A stretch of 64,000 nucleotides of DNA from Arenimonas donghaensis DSM 18148 = HO3-R19 (GCF_000743535.1 NZ_AVCJ01000012.1:248001-312000); one strand, 5' to 3'; shown: positions 21,640-30,199, counted from the stretch's first letter. The notes: generated by a model not told the origin, from the letters alone. Made by a program: numbers and translations.

Positions 21640-21645
21640 ACCTGC

Positions 21646-21728
21646 CCTGTAGGAGCGCCTTCAGGCGCGGAGTTCTTCCTTTCCGGAGGCAAGGGCAAAA
21701 GATTCGCGCCTGAAGGCGCTCCTACAGG
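21646..21728. repeat. Perfect 24-bp inverted repeat (REP-like) after gltX
   Basis: Arms at 21646-21669 and 21705-21728 are exact reverse complements (start CCTGTAGGAGCGCCTTCAGG), separated by 35 bases. The core GTAGGAGCGCCTTCAGGCGCG resembles the GTAGGAGC-type extragenic palindromes common in Pseudomonas and xanthomonads. It sits in the gltX-zur gap and could also end gltX transcription. Confidence 0.85.
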
Positions 21729-21773
21729 TTCTTCGTCGTTGATTTAGCGGGCGCCAGGCCCCACCCTTAGGCC

Positions 21774-22268
21774 ATGTCCCGCAAGCGCAGCCACGCCGCC
21801 CACGATTGCACCGATCCGGACCTCCACGTCCACGATGCCGGCGCCTACGTGCGCGCGGTCGAGGAAGCCTGCGCCGAGCGCGGCCTGCGCCTGACGCCGC
21901 TGCGGGCGCAGGTGCTGGGCCTGATCGCCGACGCCGGCAAGCCGGTGAAGGCCTACGACCTGCTGGACACGATGAAGGAAGAAAACGGTTCGAGCGCGCC
22001 GCCGACGGTCTACCGCGCGCTCGATTTCCTGCTCGAGCAGGGTTTCATCCATCGCTTGGCCTCGGTCAACGCCTTTGTTGGCTGCCATCATCCGAACGAA
22101 CGCCACTCGGTGCCCTTCCTCATCTGCGACCGCTGCCATGCAGCGATCGAGCTCGAGGACGAGCGCATCTGCGGCCTGCTCGACGAGCAGGCACGCGCCC
22201 TGGGTTTCGAACCCCGGGCGCAAACCCTGGAGGTGCACGGCCTGTGCGCACAATGCGCGGCGGCATGA
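21774..22268 (+). CDS. zur: Fur-family zinc uptake repressor (Zur-like)
   Basis: 164-residue metal-responsive repressor. The winged-helix part carries RGLRLTPLRAQVLGLIADA near 38 and PPTVYRALDFLLEQGFIHRL near 76. The dimerisation domain has the HH...H motif HHPNERHSVPF near 104 and two structural CxxC pairs (CDRC near 116 and CAQC near 159). The Zur call rests on the lack of the Fur iron-type HHDH pattern, the two CxxC pairs and the neighbourhood: a His-rich TonB receptor with Zur-box-like promoter sites 3.4 kb away. The stop overlaps the next start (ATGA). Confidence 0.85.
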   Translation: MSRKRSHAAHDCTDPDLHVHDAGAYVRAVEEACAERGLRLTPLRAQVLGLIADAGKPVKAYDLLDTMKEENGSSAPPTVYRALDFLLEQGFIHRLASVNAFVGCHHPNERHSVPFLICDRCHAAIELEDERICGLLDEQARALGFEPRAQTLEVHGLCAQCAAA

Positions 22269-23527
22269 AAACCACGCTCGCCGGCCTGGCCCTGCTGCTC
22301 GCCGCGGGCCCGATGGGCGCGCAGGACTATCCGGTCGAGCCGCCGAAGGCGGACCAGGCACCGCCGCCGCCGATCGGCCTGGCCCTGCCCGAGGACTACC
22401 TGGCGCCACCCGTCGACCTGGTGACGCCGCTGGCCATCCTCGACCGCCTGGTGGTGCCGGGCACCCGCATGCAGCTTGAGTGGCGGCCGGGGGGCGGCAT
22501 CAGCGCCGCCGAGATCCCGAGCCCCGTCGTGGTGACGCGCGGCGCGCTGTCGGGCCCGGTGCTGTGCCTGGTGGCGGGCGTGCACGGCGACGAAATCAAC
22601 GGCGTCGAAATCGTGCGCCAGCTGTCGCACGGCATCGACCCGACCCGGCTCTCGGGCACCGTGATCGGCGTGCCGATCGTCAACGTGCACGGCTATTCAC
22701 GCGGCACCCGCTACCTGCCGGACCGGCGCGACCTCAACCGGTACTTCCCGGGCTCGCGCAGCGGATCGATCGCCTCGCGCATCGCCAATGCCTTTTTCCA
22801 GGACATCGTCAGCCACTGCGACATGCTGGTGGACTTCCACACCGGCTCGTTCGAGCGCAGCAACCTGCCGCAGGTGCGCGCCGACCTGACGCGGCCGGAC
22901 GTGCTGGAATTCAGCCGGCACTTCGGCAACACCGTGGTGCTGCACAGTCCCGGCAACAAGGGCATGCTGCGCGTCGCCGCCACCGCGGTGGGCGTGCCCG
23001 CCGTGACGTTCGAGGCCGGCGCGCCGGCGCGGCTCGAGCCGGAGGAGATCGCCCAGGCCGTGGCCGCGATCGAACGGCTGATGGTGCAAACGGGCATGCG
23101 TGAAGACCCGACCGCCGCCGACGATGCGACCGCGGAGATCGACCCGGAGGTCGTGGCCAGGCGCCCCGATCCGGCGCCGATCTTCCTCGACTCGCGCTGG
23201 GTGCGGGCCAACTCGGGCGGCCTGCTTATCAGCGAGGTGACGCTGGGTCAGCGCGTGCAGTCGGGACAGCGGCTGGGCCGGGTCATCGACCCGGTCGCCA
23301 ACGTCGAGCGCTACATCCTGGCGCCGGTGCCGGGCCGCGTCATCGGCATGGCCCTGAACCAGGCCGTGCTGCCTGGCTACGCCGCCTTCCACCTGGGCAC
23401 GGAAACCAGCGAGCAGCAGGCCGTGCAGGAGGCCGTGACGCCGCAGGACGGCGAAGGTCCGGAGCCCGACCCGGAATCGCGTCCGTCTGAGCTCGCCGAA
23501 CCCTCGGATCGCGAAGACTACGAATAG
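22265..23527 (+). CDS. Secreted succinylglutamate desuccinylase/aspartoacylase-like protein
   Basis: 420 residues, M14-like zinc hydrolase family. A Sec signal (MKTTLAGLALLLAAGPMGAQ) is followed by a Pro-rich linker. The zinc site is GVHGDEINGVEIV near 101, then DRRDLNRYFPG near 149 and DFHTGSFERSNLPQVR near 185. The C-terminal part looks like the beta-barrel seen in this family, with a swing toward a lipoyl-like fold (LGQRVQSGQRLGRVIDP). The substrate is unknown; family members remove acyl groups from amino acids. It overlaps zur by four bases, so it is co-translated with the zinc sensor. The tail is acidic. Confidence 0.85.
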   Translation: MKTTLAGLALLLAAGPMGAQDYPVEPPKADQAPPPPIGLALPEDYLAPPVDLVTPLAILDRLVVPGTRMQLEWRPGGGISAAEIPSPVVVTRGALSGPVLCLVAGVHGDEINGVEIVRQLSHGIDPTRLSGTVIGVPIVNVHGYSRGTRYLPDRRDLNRYFPGSRSGSIASRIANAFFQDIVSHCDMLVDFHTGSFERSNLPQVRADLTRPDVLEFSRHFGNTVVLHSPGNKGMLRVAATAVGVPAVTFEAGAPARLEPEEIAQAVAAIERLMVQTGMREDPTAADDATAEIDPEVVARRPDPAPIFLDSRWVRANSGGLLISEVTLGQRVQSGQRLGRVIDPVANVERYILAPVPGRVIGMALNQAVLPGYAAFHLGTETSEQQAVQEAVTPQDGEGPEPDPESRPSELAEPSDREDYE

Positions 23528-23545
23528 CCCAGCCGCGGCATCGCG

Positions 23546-25639
23546 TCAGAAGCTGACGCGCAGGCCCGCCATCACGTTGCGGCCAGGCAGCGGCGCGTAA
23601 TCCTTGAGATAGGAGGTATGTGCGCGGGCCTCGCGATCGCCCAGGTTGCGGCCTTCCAGGAAGGCTTCCCAGCCGGCCATGCCGACGTCCCAGTGGTAGG
23701 CGATGCCGGCGTCGACCAGGGTGTAGCCATCGGTCGCCGATTCGAACTGGGCGACTTCGTCCTGCGCCTGCACGCGGACCGCACCGATGCGGGCGCGCCA
23801 GGCGCCGCGCTGCCAGTCCAGGTCGGCGCCGACGCGGCCCGGGGCGATGCGCGGCAGGCGGCCGCCATCGTCGAGACGGGCATCCACCTGGTCGGCGAAC
23901 ACGCGCAGGTTCCACAGGCCGCTGGCGTTGTCGGCCAGCTCCACGCCCAGCTCCGCTTCCCAGCCGGTGAACGTGGCGTCGGCCTGGGTCCAGGCGCGCA
24001 GCGGCAGGTCGTCTTGTTCCAGGCCGGTGTCGGCGAGGTAGATGAAGTCCTGGAAGGCGGTGCGGTACACCGAGATCTTGCCGTCGAACCGGCCGTGGTG
24101 CAGGTGCAGGCCCAGCTCCGTGCCGAGCGCCACCTCGGTGTCCAGCGAGGCATCGCCCAGCTCGTAGGACTGCGTGGCGACGTGGGCGCCGTCCGAGAAC
24201 AGTTCTTCGGCCGTTGGCGCGCGTTCGGCGCGGTTGAGGTTCAGGCTCAGGTGGGCCGATTCCGAGAATCGCCACAGGCCACCCGCGGCGAGGCTGGTCG
24301 CGTTGCGGTCGGCGTCGGCGCCCGAATCGGGCGAGACGCTGACACGTTCGTGGCGCGCGCCCAGTTCGAGCTTGAACTGGCCGAAGTCCTTTTCCTGAAG
24401 CGCGAACAGGCCCAGGTCGCGGGTGACCGACGGCGGTACGAAGGCCTCGTCGCCAACGGCTTCGAAGTCGCGGTGGCTCATCTGCAGGCCGAAGGCGCCG
24501 CGCCAGCCCTTGAACTCGCGCTGCACGGCCTCGAAGCGCGCCTCGGTGCCCGTGTTGTTGAAGACCGTGCCGACTTCGTCACCCTCGAGTTCGGTGTGCT
24601 CGTAGAGGCTGCGCTGCACGCGCCAGTTCAGTTCGGCGAAGGCGCCGACGTCGCGGATGCCGCCCCGGGCCTCGAAGCGGTCCTGGCGCAGGTCGAGGCG
24701 AACGATCTCCTCTTCCTCGCCGTGCTCGTCGTGGTCGTCATCGTGGTCGTCGTCGTGCTCTTCGTGCGCGTGGGCGCCCGGCGGGATGCCGTAGTCGCTG
24801 CGGTAGGTGCTGGCGGCCATGCCGAACCAGGTGCGTTCACCGAACCAGCTGGCGCCCAGGGCACCGCCTTCGGTGGTCAGCGCGCTGTTGGGCAGGCGGC
24901 CGCGGGCGAAGTGGTCCGGGTCTTCGCCTTCCTCGATTTCCTCGGCGATCAGCGCCGGCGAAAACGCGTAGCCGGGAATACGCACGTCACCGCTGTCGCG
25001 GCGGAAGAGGTCGGCGTGCAGGGTCAACGCGCCGGCGTCGGCGTCGACACGGGCCATGCCCACGGTGCCGTCATCGACGCTGCCGTGGCGCAACTCGGCG
25101 CGACCGGCCACGGTGCGGCCGACCTGGGCGGTCGGCACGCGGCCATCGACCACGTTGACCGCGCCGCCGATGGCGCCGCTGCCGTAAAGCAGGCTGGCCG
25201 GACCCTTGAGCACTTCGATCTGGTCGGCCAGGAAGGGTTCGATGCCGATGGCGTGGTCGGCGCTGACCGTCGAGACGTCCAGGGCACTGCCGCCATTGGC
25301 CAGCACCTGCACGCGCGCACCTTCCAGGCCGCGGATGACCGGCCGGCCGACGCCTGCGCCGAAGCTGGCCGACTGCACGCCGGCCTGGCGCTCCAGGGTC
25401 TCGCCCAGGGTGCCGGACTTGCGGCCGTCGAGTTCCTCGCCGGTCAGCACGTCCACCGGCCGCGCCAGGTCCTCGATGCCCTGGCGCAGCGGCGAGGCGG
25501 TGACTTCGACGACGTCCAGGGTCCGGGGCTGGTCGTGGTCGTGTTCGTCGCGCTGGCCGGCCTCCTGGGCAAGGGCCAGGGCGGGCAGGGCGGTGGCGAG
25601 GGCCAGGGCAAGCGGGGCGAAGCGGGGCAGGCGGGGCAT
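23546..25639 (-). CDS. TonB-dependent outer-membrane receptor, probable zinc uptake (ZnuD-like)
   Basis: 697 residues, complete. A Sec signal (1-24), a mature N-terminus with EHDHDQ, the TonB-box-like DVVEVTA near 42-48, a plug domain (LYGSGAIGGAVNVVDG near 151) and a 22-strand barrel ending in VMAGLRVSF with terminal Phe. Residues 289-310 are a loop of His, Asp and Glu, matching the metal-capture loops of ZnuD-type receptors. Zur-box-like sites overlap the start-proximal promoter region. Zinc import across the outer membrane is the best inference; copper or nickel is possible. Confidence 0.9.
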   Translation of the reverse strand: MPRLPRFAPLALALATALPALALAQEAGQRDEHDHDQPRTLDVVEVTASPLRQGIEDLARPVDVLTGEELDGRKSGTLGETLERQAGVQSASFGAGVGRPVIRGLEGARVQVLANGGSALDVSTVSADHAIGIEPFLADQIEVLKGPASLLYGSGAIGGAVNVVDGRVPTAQVGRTVAGRAELRHGSVDDGTVGMARVDADAGALTLHADLFRRDSGDVRIPGYAFSPALIAEEIEEGEDPDHFARGRLPNSALTTEGGALGASWFGERTWFGMAASTYRSDYGIPPGAHAHEEHDDDHDDDHDEHGEEEEIVRLDLRQDRFEARGGIRDVGAFAELNWRVQRSLYEHTELEGDEVGTVFNNTGTEARFEAVQREFKGWRGAFGLQMSHRDFEAVGDEAFVPPSVTRDLGLFALQEKDFGQFKLELGARHERVSVSPDSGADADRNATSLAAGGLWRFSESAHLSLNLNRAERAPTAEELFSDGAHVATQSYELGDASLDTEVALGTELGLHLHHGRFDGKISVYRTAFQDFIYLADTGLEQDDLPLRAWTQADATFTGWEAELGVELADNASGLWNLRVFADQVDARLDDGGRLPRIAPGRVGADLDWQRGAWRARIGAVRVQAQDEVAQFESATDGYTLVDAGIAYHWDVGMAGWEAFLEGRNLGDREARAHTSYLKDYAPLPGRNVMAGLRVSF

Positions 25640-25672
25640 GGGCAGGACGGTCTCCGGATGCGATTTACGGAA

Positions 25673-25687
25673 TGTTATACTGTTTCA
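25673..25687. promoter_or_regulatory. Zur-box-like site 1
   Basis: TGTTATACTGTTTCA matches the TGTTATA-N-TATAACA type Zur operator fully in the left half and at four of seven positions in the right half. It lies 34-48 bases before the TonB receptor start and 26-40 before the MerC-like start, in the divergent spacer of 73 bases. Confidence 0.6.
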
Positions 25688-25691
25688 GTTC

Positions 25692-25708
25692 GAAATGTTA
25701 TACCATTC
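25692..25708. promoter_or_regulatory. Zur-box-like site 2
   Basis: GAAATGTTATACCATTC repeats the GAAATGTTATA half of the enterobacterial Zur consensus, 19 bases after the same half in site 1 (direct repeat). It lies immediately before the ATG at 25713 and covers the alternative ATG at 25695. Confidence 0.55.
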
Positions 25709-25712
25709 ACCC

Positions 25713-26159
25713 ATGGCATCAATCCCCCCCAATTCCGCCACCGCGAGCCTGGCCACCCCGGCGCCGCGCCGTCGCCTGCGCCTGCCCGCCTGGGCCGACC
25801 GCCTGGGTGCCGTCGGTGCCTTCGTGTGTGCCCTGCACTGCGCCCTGGTGCCGGTCGCGTTGGCGCTGCTGCCGGCGCTGGGCCTGGGCCTGGTGGCCTG
25901 GCACGGCATCGAATGGGCCTTCACCTCGATCGCGACCGTGCTGGCCGTGGTCAGCCTCTACCTGGGCTATCGCGGGCACCGGGCCTACCACGCCTGGCTG
26001 CTGGTGGCGCCGGGGCTGGGCCTGGTCTGGCTGGCCCTGCTGTACCCGCCGCTGCACCAGTCGGTCCTGCCGCATGCCATCGCCATGGCGCTCGGTGGCC
26101 TGCTGATCGCGGTGGCCCACCTGGCCAACCTGCGCCTGTCCTACGGCCACAGCCACTGA
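25713..26159 (+). CDS. MerC-type small membrane protein
   Basis: 148 residues with four predicted transmembrane helices. The first helix includes VGAFVCALHCALVPVALALL with a Cys-x-x-x-Cys pair (C and C flanking ALH) typical of MerC-family mercury/metal proteins, and the C-terminus ends YGHSH. It is divergent from the TonB receptor and shares the Zur-box-like spacer, so a role in zinc (or other metal) passage across the inner membrane is inferred. I chose ATG at 25713; ATG 25695 is an in-frame alternative. Neither has a strong Shine-Dalgarno. Confidence 0.8.
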   Translation: MASIPPNSATASLATPAPRRRLRLPAWADRLGAVGAFVCALHCALVPVALALLPALGLGLVAWHGIEWAFTSIATVLAVVSLYLGYRGHRAYHAWLLVAPGLGLVWLALLYPPLHQSVLPHAIAMALGGLLIAVAHLANLRLSYGHSH

Positions 26160-26198
26160 CGCAGCCGGCGCTGCCTTGGTGACCGCCGCGCGCGGTGT

Positions 26199-26204
26199 TA
26201 GGCT
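26199..26204 (+). promoter_or_regulatory. Possible -10 element (TAGGCT) of the THX-like gene
   Basis: TAGGCT in GTGTTAGGCTACGC, 36 bases before the ATG at 26241, the same GTTAGGCTA string as upstream of the 52-aa gene near 12806. It keeps the key T, A and final T of a -10. No clear -35. Confidence 0.35.
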
Positions 26205-26240
26205 ACGCGCCCCACGAGCACACACTTTCAAGGAAACACC

Positions 26241-26414
26241 ATGGGTAGGGGCGACAAGAAGACCGCCAAGGGCAAGCGTTTCACCGGTAGCCACGGCAAT
26301 GCCCGTGCGCAGACCGTCAGCAAGCCGACCGCCGGCAAGGCCGCCGCTACGGTGAAGGCCCCGGCCAAGGCTCCGGCCAAGAAGGCCGCGACCAAGAAGG
26401 CTGCTGCCAAGTAA
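26241..26414 (+). CDS. 30S ribosomal protein THX-like, with Ala/Lys-rich C-terminal extension
   Basis: 57 residues starting MGRGDKKTAKGKRFTGSHGN, which lines up with bacterial THX/S31 proteins (usual form MGKGDKKTxKGKxxxGTxGxxRP). THX is a very small basic peptide bound in the 30S head. Here about 30 further residues follow, made of Ala, Lys and Pro (VKAPAKAPAKKAATKKAAAK), like the tail of histone H1-type proteins. AAGGA lies seven bases upstream and a T-rich terminator follows. The N-terminal assignment is fairly firm, the tail's role unknown. Confidence 0.82.
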   Translation: MGRGDKKTAKGKRFTGSHGNARAQTVSKPTAGKAAATVKAPAKAPAKKAATKKAAAK

Positions 26415-26450
26415 GCAAGCGCGATCCGGGCTTCGGCCCGTTCGTCGACG

Positions 26451-26474
26451 AACCCCGCCCCGGCGGGGTTTTTT
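26451..26474 (+). terminator. Rho-independent terminator of the THX-like gene
   Basis: AACCCCGCC pairs with GGCGGGGTT around a 2-base loop and is followed by TTTT (six T in all), 37 bases after the stop and just before the convergent hutI end. Confidence 0.9.
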
Positions 26475-26480
26475 CGTGGG

Positions 26481-27716
26481 CTAACCGAGCCGACGACCGG
26501 CGACGTGCACCGAGTGCACGAGATCGCCGCCCAGCCAGTACGCGAGTTCGGCCGGATGTCCGATGCGCCACTGCACGAAGTCGGCGCGCTGGCCGGCCGC
26601 GAGCCGGCCGCGGTCGTGCAAACCCAGCGCCGCGGCGGCGTGCACCGTGGCGCCTCGAAGGGCTTCTTCCGGCGTCAGCCGGAAATGCGTGCAGGCCAGG
26701 CTCATCGCCAGCCGCAGCGATTGCAGCGGCGAAGTGCCAGGGTTGAGGTCGGTGGCCACCGCCATCGGCACCGCGTGTTCGCGCAGCGCGTCCAAGGGCG
26801 GCAGCCTGGTTTCGCGCAGCACGTGGAAGGCGCCCGGCAAGAGCACCGCCACGGTGCCGGCCGCGGCCATCGCACGCACGGCGTCCGTGTTTGTCCACTC
26901 GATGTGGTCGGCCGAGAGACCGCCGAACGACGCGGTCAGCGCGGCGCCGCCCAGGTCGCTCAGCTGGTCGGCGTGCAGCTTCACCGGAAGCCCCAGTCCG
27001 CGCGCGGCTTCGAAGACGCGCCGGGTCTGCGCCGGCGAAAAGCCGATGCCCTCGCAGAAGGCATCCACGGCGTCCACCAGGCCCTCTTCGTGCAGGCGCG
27101 GCAGCCATCCGATCACCGCGTCGATGTAGTCGTCGGCGCGGCCGGCAAACTCCGCCGGCAGGGCATGGGCCGCCAGGTAGGTGCAGCGCACGCTGATGCC
27201 AAGCGCTTCGCCGATGCGTCGCGCCACCCGGAGCATCTTGCGCTCGTTTTCGAAGTCCAGGCCGTAGCCGGACTTGATCTCCAGGGTGGTCACGCCGTCG
27301 GCGCACAGCGACCGGGCGCGCGGCAGCGAGACGGCGAGCAGGCTGTCTTCGTCGGCGGCGCGGGTGGCGCGCACGCTTGAAAGGATGCCGCCACCTTCGC
27401 GGGCGATCTGTTCGTAGCTGGCGCCTTGCAAGCGGCGTTCGAACTCGCGGGCACGATCGCCTGCGAACACCAGATGCGTGTGGCAGTCGACCAGGCCCGG
27501 CGTGATCCAGCGGCCTTCGGCCGACTCGACGCGCGTGGCCAGGCCAGCCGCATCGCCGGGCAGTTCGTTGGCGGGGCCGGCATAGGCCAGCAGGCCGTCC
27601 TTCCACGCCAATGCACCGGCCTCGACGACGCCGTAGGCGCCCAGGTCGTCACGCAGCGTCGCCAGCCGCGCGTCGAGCAGCAGGCGGTCCCAGGGCGGTG
27701 CCAGCCGCCCGATCAC
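26481..27716 (-). CDS. hutI: Imidazolonepropionase
   Basis: Third step of histidine degradation: 4-imidazolone-5-propanoate to N-formimino-L-glutamate. 411 residues, amidohydrolase fold. The metal motif [10 protein letters not shown] is near 77. [20 protein letters not shown] near 170 carries a metal His, [15 protein letters not shown] near 242 another, and [10 protein letters not shown] near 316 the Asp. It overlaps the upstream CoA-transferase gene by four bases (ATGA). hutF and hutU are nearby on the other strand; hutH, hutG and hutC are not in the window. Confidence 0.95.
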   Translation of the reverse strand: MIGRLAPPWDRLLLDARLATLRDDLGAYGVVEAGALAWKDGLLAYAGPANELPGDAAGLATRVESAEGRWITPGLVDCHTHLVFAGDRAREFERRLQGASYEQIAREGGGILSSVRATRAADEDSLLAVSLPRARSLCADGVTTLEIKSGYGLDFENERKMLRVARRIGEALGISVRCTYLAAHALPAEFAGRADDYIDAVIGWLPRLHEEGLVDAVDAFCEGIGFSPAQTRRVFEAARGLGLPVKLHADQLSDLGGAALTASFGGLSADHIEWTNTDAVRAMAAAGTVAVLLPGAFHVLRETRLPPLDALREHAVPMAVATDLNPGTSPLQSLRLAMSLACTHFRLTPEEALRGATVHAAAALGLHDRGRLAAGQRADFVQWRIGHPAELAYWLGGDLVHSVHVAGRRLG

Positions 27717-28873
27717 CGGATCGCCCCCGCGGCCCGCAGTCCGTCCGGGTCGAAACCCATGGCGCGGGTGACTTCATCGCTGTGCTCGCCCAGGCGCGGT
27801 GGCGGCAGTTCGCGCCGCGCCGGCGAGCCGGAAAGGTGGATCGGGCTGCCAACCATGGGAATTCCTTCTATGTCGTAGCGCATGCCGCGGGCGTGGGCCA
27901 CCGGGTGCTCCAGTGCCTGGCGAACACTGTTGATCGGTGCGGCGGGAATGCCGGCCCGCTCCAGGAGCGCCAGCCAGTGCGCCGCCGGCTCCGCCGCGAA
28001 CAGCGTCGACAGCGCCTGGCACAGTGAATCGCGATGGGTCACGCGGGCGGCATTGTCGTGCCAGCGGGCGTCGTCGGCCCATTCGGGGTGGCCCAGTGCC
28101 CGGCACAGCTGCACCCAGAGCTTTTCGCTGGCCACCGCGAGCACGAAGGACTGGTCGCTGGCAGCGAAGGTCTGGTAGGGCACGATGCTGGGATGGGCGT
28201 TGCCGTAACGCGGCGCATCCACGTCGGTGAACAGCGCGTTGCCGGCCACGTTGGCCAGCAGTGAAAGCTGGGTGTCGAACAGGGAAACATCGATGCGCTG
28301 GCCGCGGCCGTCGCGTTGGCGCTGCAGCAGTGCCGCCAGGATGGCCGTGGCCGCGTTCTGTCCGGTCGCCAGGTCGGCCACCGCCACGCCGACCTTGCTC
28401 GCTTCCCCGTCCGCCGGCCCGGTGATCGACATCAGGCCGGCCTCGGCCTGCACCACGTAGTCGTAGCCGGGACGCATCGCGCCGGGACCGTCGCGGCCGT
28501 AGCCGGAGATCGAACAATAGACCAGCCCGGGGTTGATCGCCGCCATCGTTTCATAGCCCACGCCCAGGGATTCGGCGCCGCCCGTGCGGTAGTTCTCCAC
28601 CAGCACGTCGGCCTTGCGGACCAGCGCCTCGAGCAGCGGCCGCGCCGCCGGTTCGCGCAGGTTGATCGCCAGCGAACGCTTGTTGCGGTTGCAGCAGGCG
28701 AAGTAAGCCGACATGCCGTCGAGGAAGGGCGGTCCCAGGCCGCGGGTGTCGTCGCCTTCGAAGGCTTCGAGCTTGATGACGTCGGCGCCCAGGTCGGCCA
28801 GCGTCATGCCGCACCAGGGGCCGGCAAGCACGCGGGAAAGTTCAAGCACGGTGATGCCGGAAAGTGCGCCCAT
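27713..28873 (-). CDS. CaiB/BaiF family (family III) CoA-transferase
   Basis: 386 residues, the normal length. Opens [20 protein letters not shown], then GADVIKLE near 29 and the catalytic Asp in [11 protein letters not shown] near 165. Family III enzymes move CoA between carboxylic acids via a glutamyl/aspartyl-CoA anhydride. The acid used is unknown. It is the first gene of a two-gene unit with hutI and is divergent from hutF with only 48 bases between starts. A CoA-transferase is not part of the known Hut pathway, so its role there is open. Confidence 0.9.
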   Translation of the reverse strand: MGALSGITVLELSRVLAGPWCGMTLADLGADVIKLEAFEGDDTRGLGPPFLDGMSAYFACCNRNKRSLAINLREPAARPLLEALVRKADVLVENYRTGGAESLGVGYETMAAINPGLVYCSISGYGRDGPGAMRPGYDYVVQAEAGLMSITGPADGEASKVGVAVADLATGQNAATAILAALLQRQRDGRGQRIDVSLFDTQLSLLANVAGNALFTDVDAPRYGNAHPSIVPYQTFAASDQSFVLAVASEKLWVQLCRALGHPEWADDARWHDNAARVTHRDSLCQALSTLFAAEPAAHWLALLERAGIPAAPINSVRQALEHPVAHARGMRYDIEGIPMVGSPIHLSGSPARRELPPPRLGEHSDEVTRAMGFDPDGLRAAGAIR

Positions 28874-28921
28874 GGCCTGGCATTGTATGCGCCCGTGCCG
28901 GCTGCATGCGAAACTTCCGGC

Positions 28922-30199
28922 ATGGCCACGCCTACCGCCGTCCCCGATCCCACCGCCGTCGTTCCCGTCGCCACGCCGGACGGCCATTGGCGCCTGCCTG
29001 GCTTGCCCAACCTGCATTCGCACGCCTTCCAGCGCGCGATGGCCGGACTGGCCGAACGCCAGAGCAAGCCCGAGGACAGTTTCTGGACCTGGCGCGAGCT
29101 GATGTACCGCTTCGCCGGTCGGCTCGATCCCGACAGCCAGTACGCCGTGGCCCGCCAGCTCTACGCCGAGATGCTGGAGGCGGGTTTCACTACCGTCTGC
29201 GAGTTCCATTACCTGCACCACCAGCCCGATGGCCGGCCCTACGACGATCCGGCGGCGATGTCGAAGTCGCTCATCGCCGCGGCGCGCGATACCGGTATCC
29301 GCCTCACCCTGCTGCCGGTGCTGTACATGAGCGGCGGTTTCGACGGCCGGCCGTTGGGCGAGCGCCAGCGTCGTTTCGGCCATTCGCTCGACGGTTACCT
29401 GTCGCTGCTGCAGTCGCTGCGCGCGCTGCGCGACCCGACGCTGGAAGTGGGCGTGGCGCTGCACAGCCTGCGGGCGGTGCCGGCGGACGCGATCACGGCG
29501 CTGGTGGCCGCGATCAGCGACGAATCGATGCCGGTGCATATCCACATTGCCGAGCAGATCGGCGAAGTGCAGGAGTGCGAGTCCCTGCGCGGCGCGCGTC
29601 CCGTGCAATGGCTGCTCGCCAACGCGCCGGTCGATCCCGACTGGACCCTGGTGCATGCCACCCATCTGGTTCCCACCGAAGTGCAGGGCATCGTCGCCAG
29701 CGGCGCCACCGTGGCGATCTGCCCGACCACCGAGGCCAACCTGGGTGACGGGCTGTTCCCGCTTCGTGAGTTCCTGGGCGCCGGAGGCCACTGGGGCGTG
29801 GGCTCGGATTCGCATGTCTCGGTGTCGCCGGTGGAGGAGCTGCGCTGGCTTGAATACGGCCAGCGGCTGTCGACCCGTCGCCGCAACATCGCCGTGTCCA
29901 GCGGCCAGCCCAGCACCGGGACCCTGCTCTACACCCAGGCCCTGGCCGGCGGCCTGCGTGCCTGCGGGCAGGGTGGAGCGGCGGCGGCCGACCACCTGGT
30001 GATCGACGGCCAGGCACCGGCGCTGGCGGGTGCGCGCGAGACCGACGTGCTCGACCGGTTCGTCTTCGCCGGCAACCGGCCCCTGGTTCGCGAAACCCAC
30101 GTCGCCGGCCAATGCCCGGTGCGCGATGGCCGGCATCGCGACGGTGACGCCATCGCCGCGCGCTATCGCCAGGCCTTGGCGCGGCTGCTGGCCGACTGA
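28922..30199 (+). CDS. hutF: Formimidoylglutamate deiminase
   Basis: Histidine degradation, five-step route: N-formimino-L-glutamate to N-formyl-L-glutamate plus ammonia. 425 residues, amidohydrolase superfamily. LPGLPNLHSHAFQRAMAGLA near 25-45 has the metal His pair, HIHIAEQIGEVQECE is near 200, the His in VHATHLV near 240, and SDSHVSVSPVEELRWLEYG near 297. The N-terminus before the metal motif is only about 30 residues, shorter than the usual 45-60, so the small beta domain may be reduced or the start may lie elsewhere. The product requires a formylglutamate amidohydrolase (hutG) not seen here. Confidence 0.92.
   Translation: MATPTAVPDPTAVVPVATPDGHWRLPGLPNLHSHAFQRAMAGLAERQSKPEDSFWTWRELMYRFAGRLDPDSQYAVARQLYAEMLEAGFTTVCEFHYLHHQPDGRPYDDPAAMSKSLIAAARDTGIRLTLLPVLYMSGGFDGRPLGERQRRFGHSLDGYLSLLQSLRALRDPTLEVGVALHSLRAVPADAITALVAAISDESMPVHIHIAEQIGEVQECESLRGARPVQWLLANAPVDPDWTLVHATHLVPTEVQGIVASGATVAICPTTEANLGDGLFPLREFLGAGGHWGVGSDSHVSVSPVEELRWLEYGQRLSTRRRNIAVSSGQPSTGTLLYTQALAGGLRACGQGGAAAADHLVIDGQAPALAGARETDVLDRFVFAGNRPLVRETHVAGQCPVRDGRHRDGDAIAARYRQALARLLAD

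Noticed and set aside
28873-28921. HutC-type operator between the CoA-transferase and hutF
   Set aside because: Only one TTGTAT-like half-site is present (28883-28888); the other half of the TTGTATnnACAA-type palindrome is absent, and no hutC is in the window.
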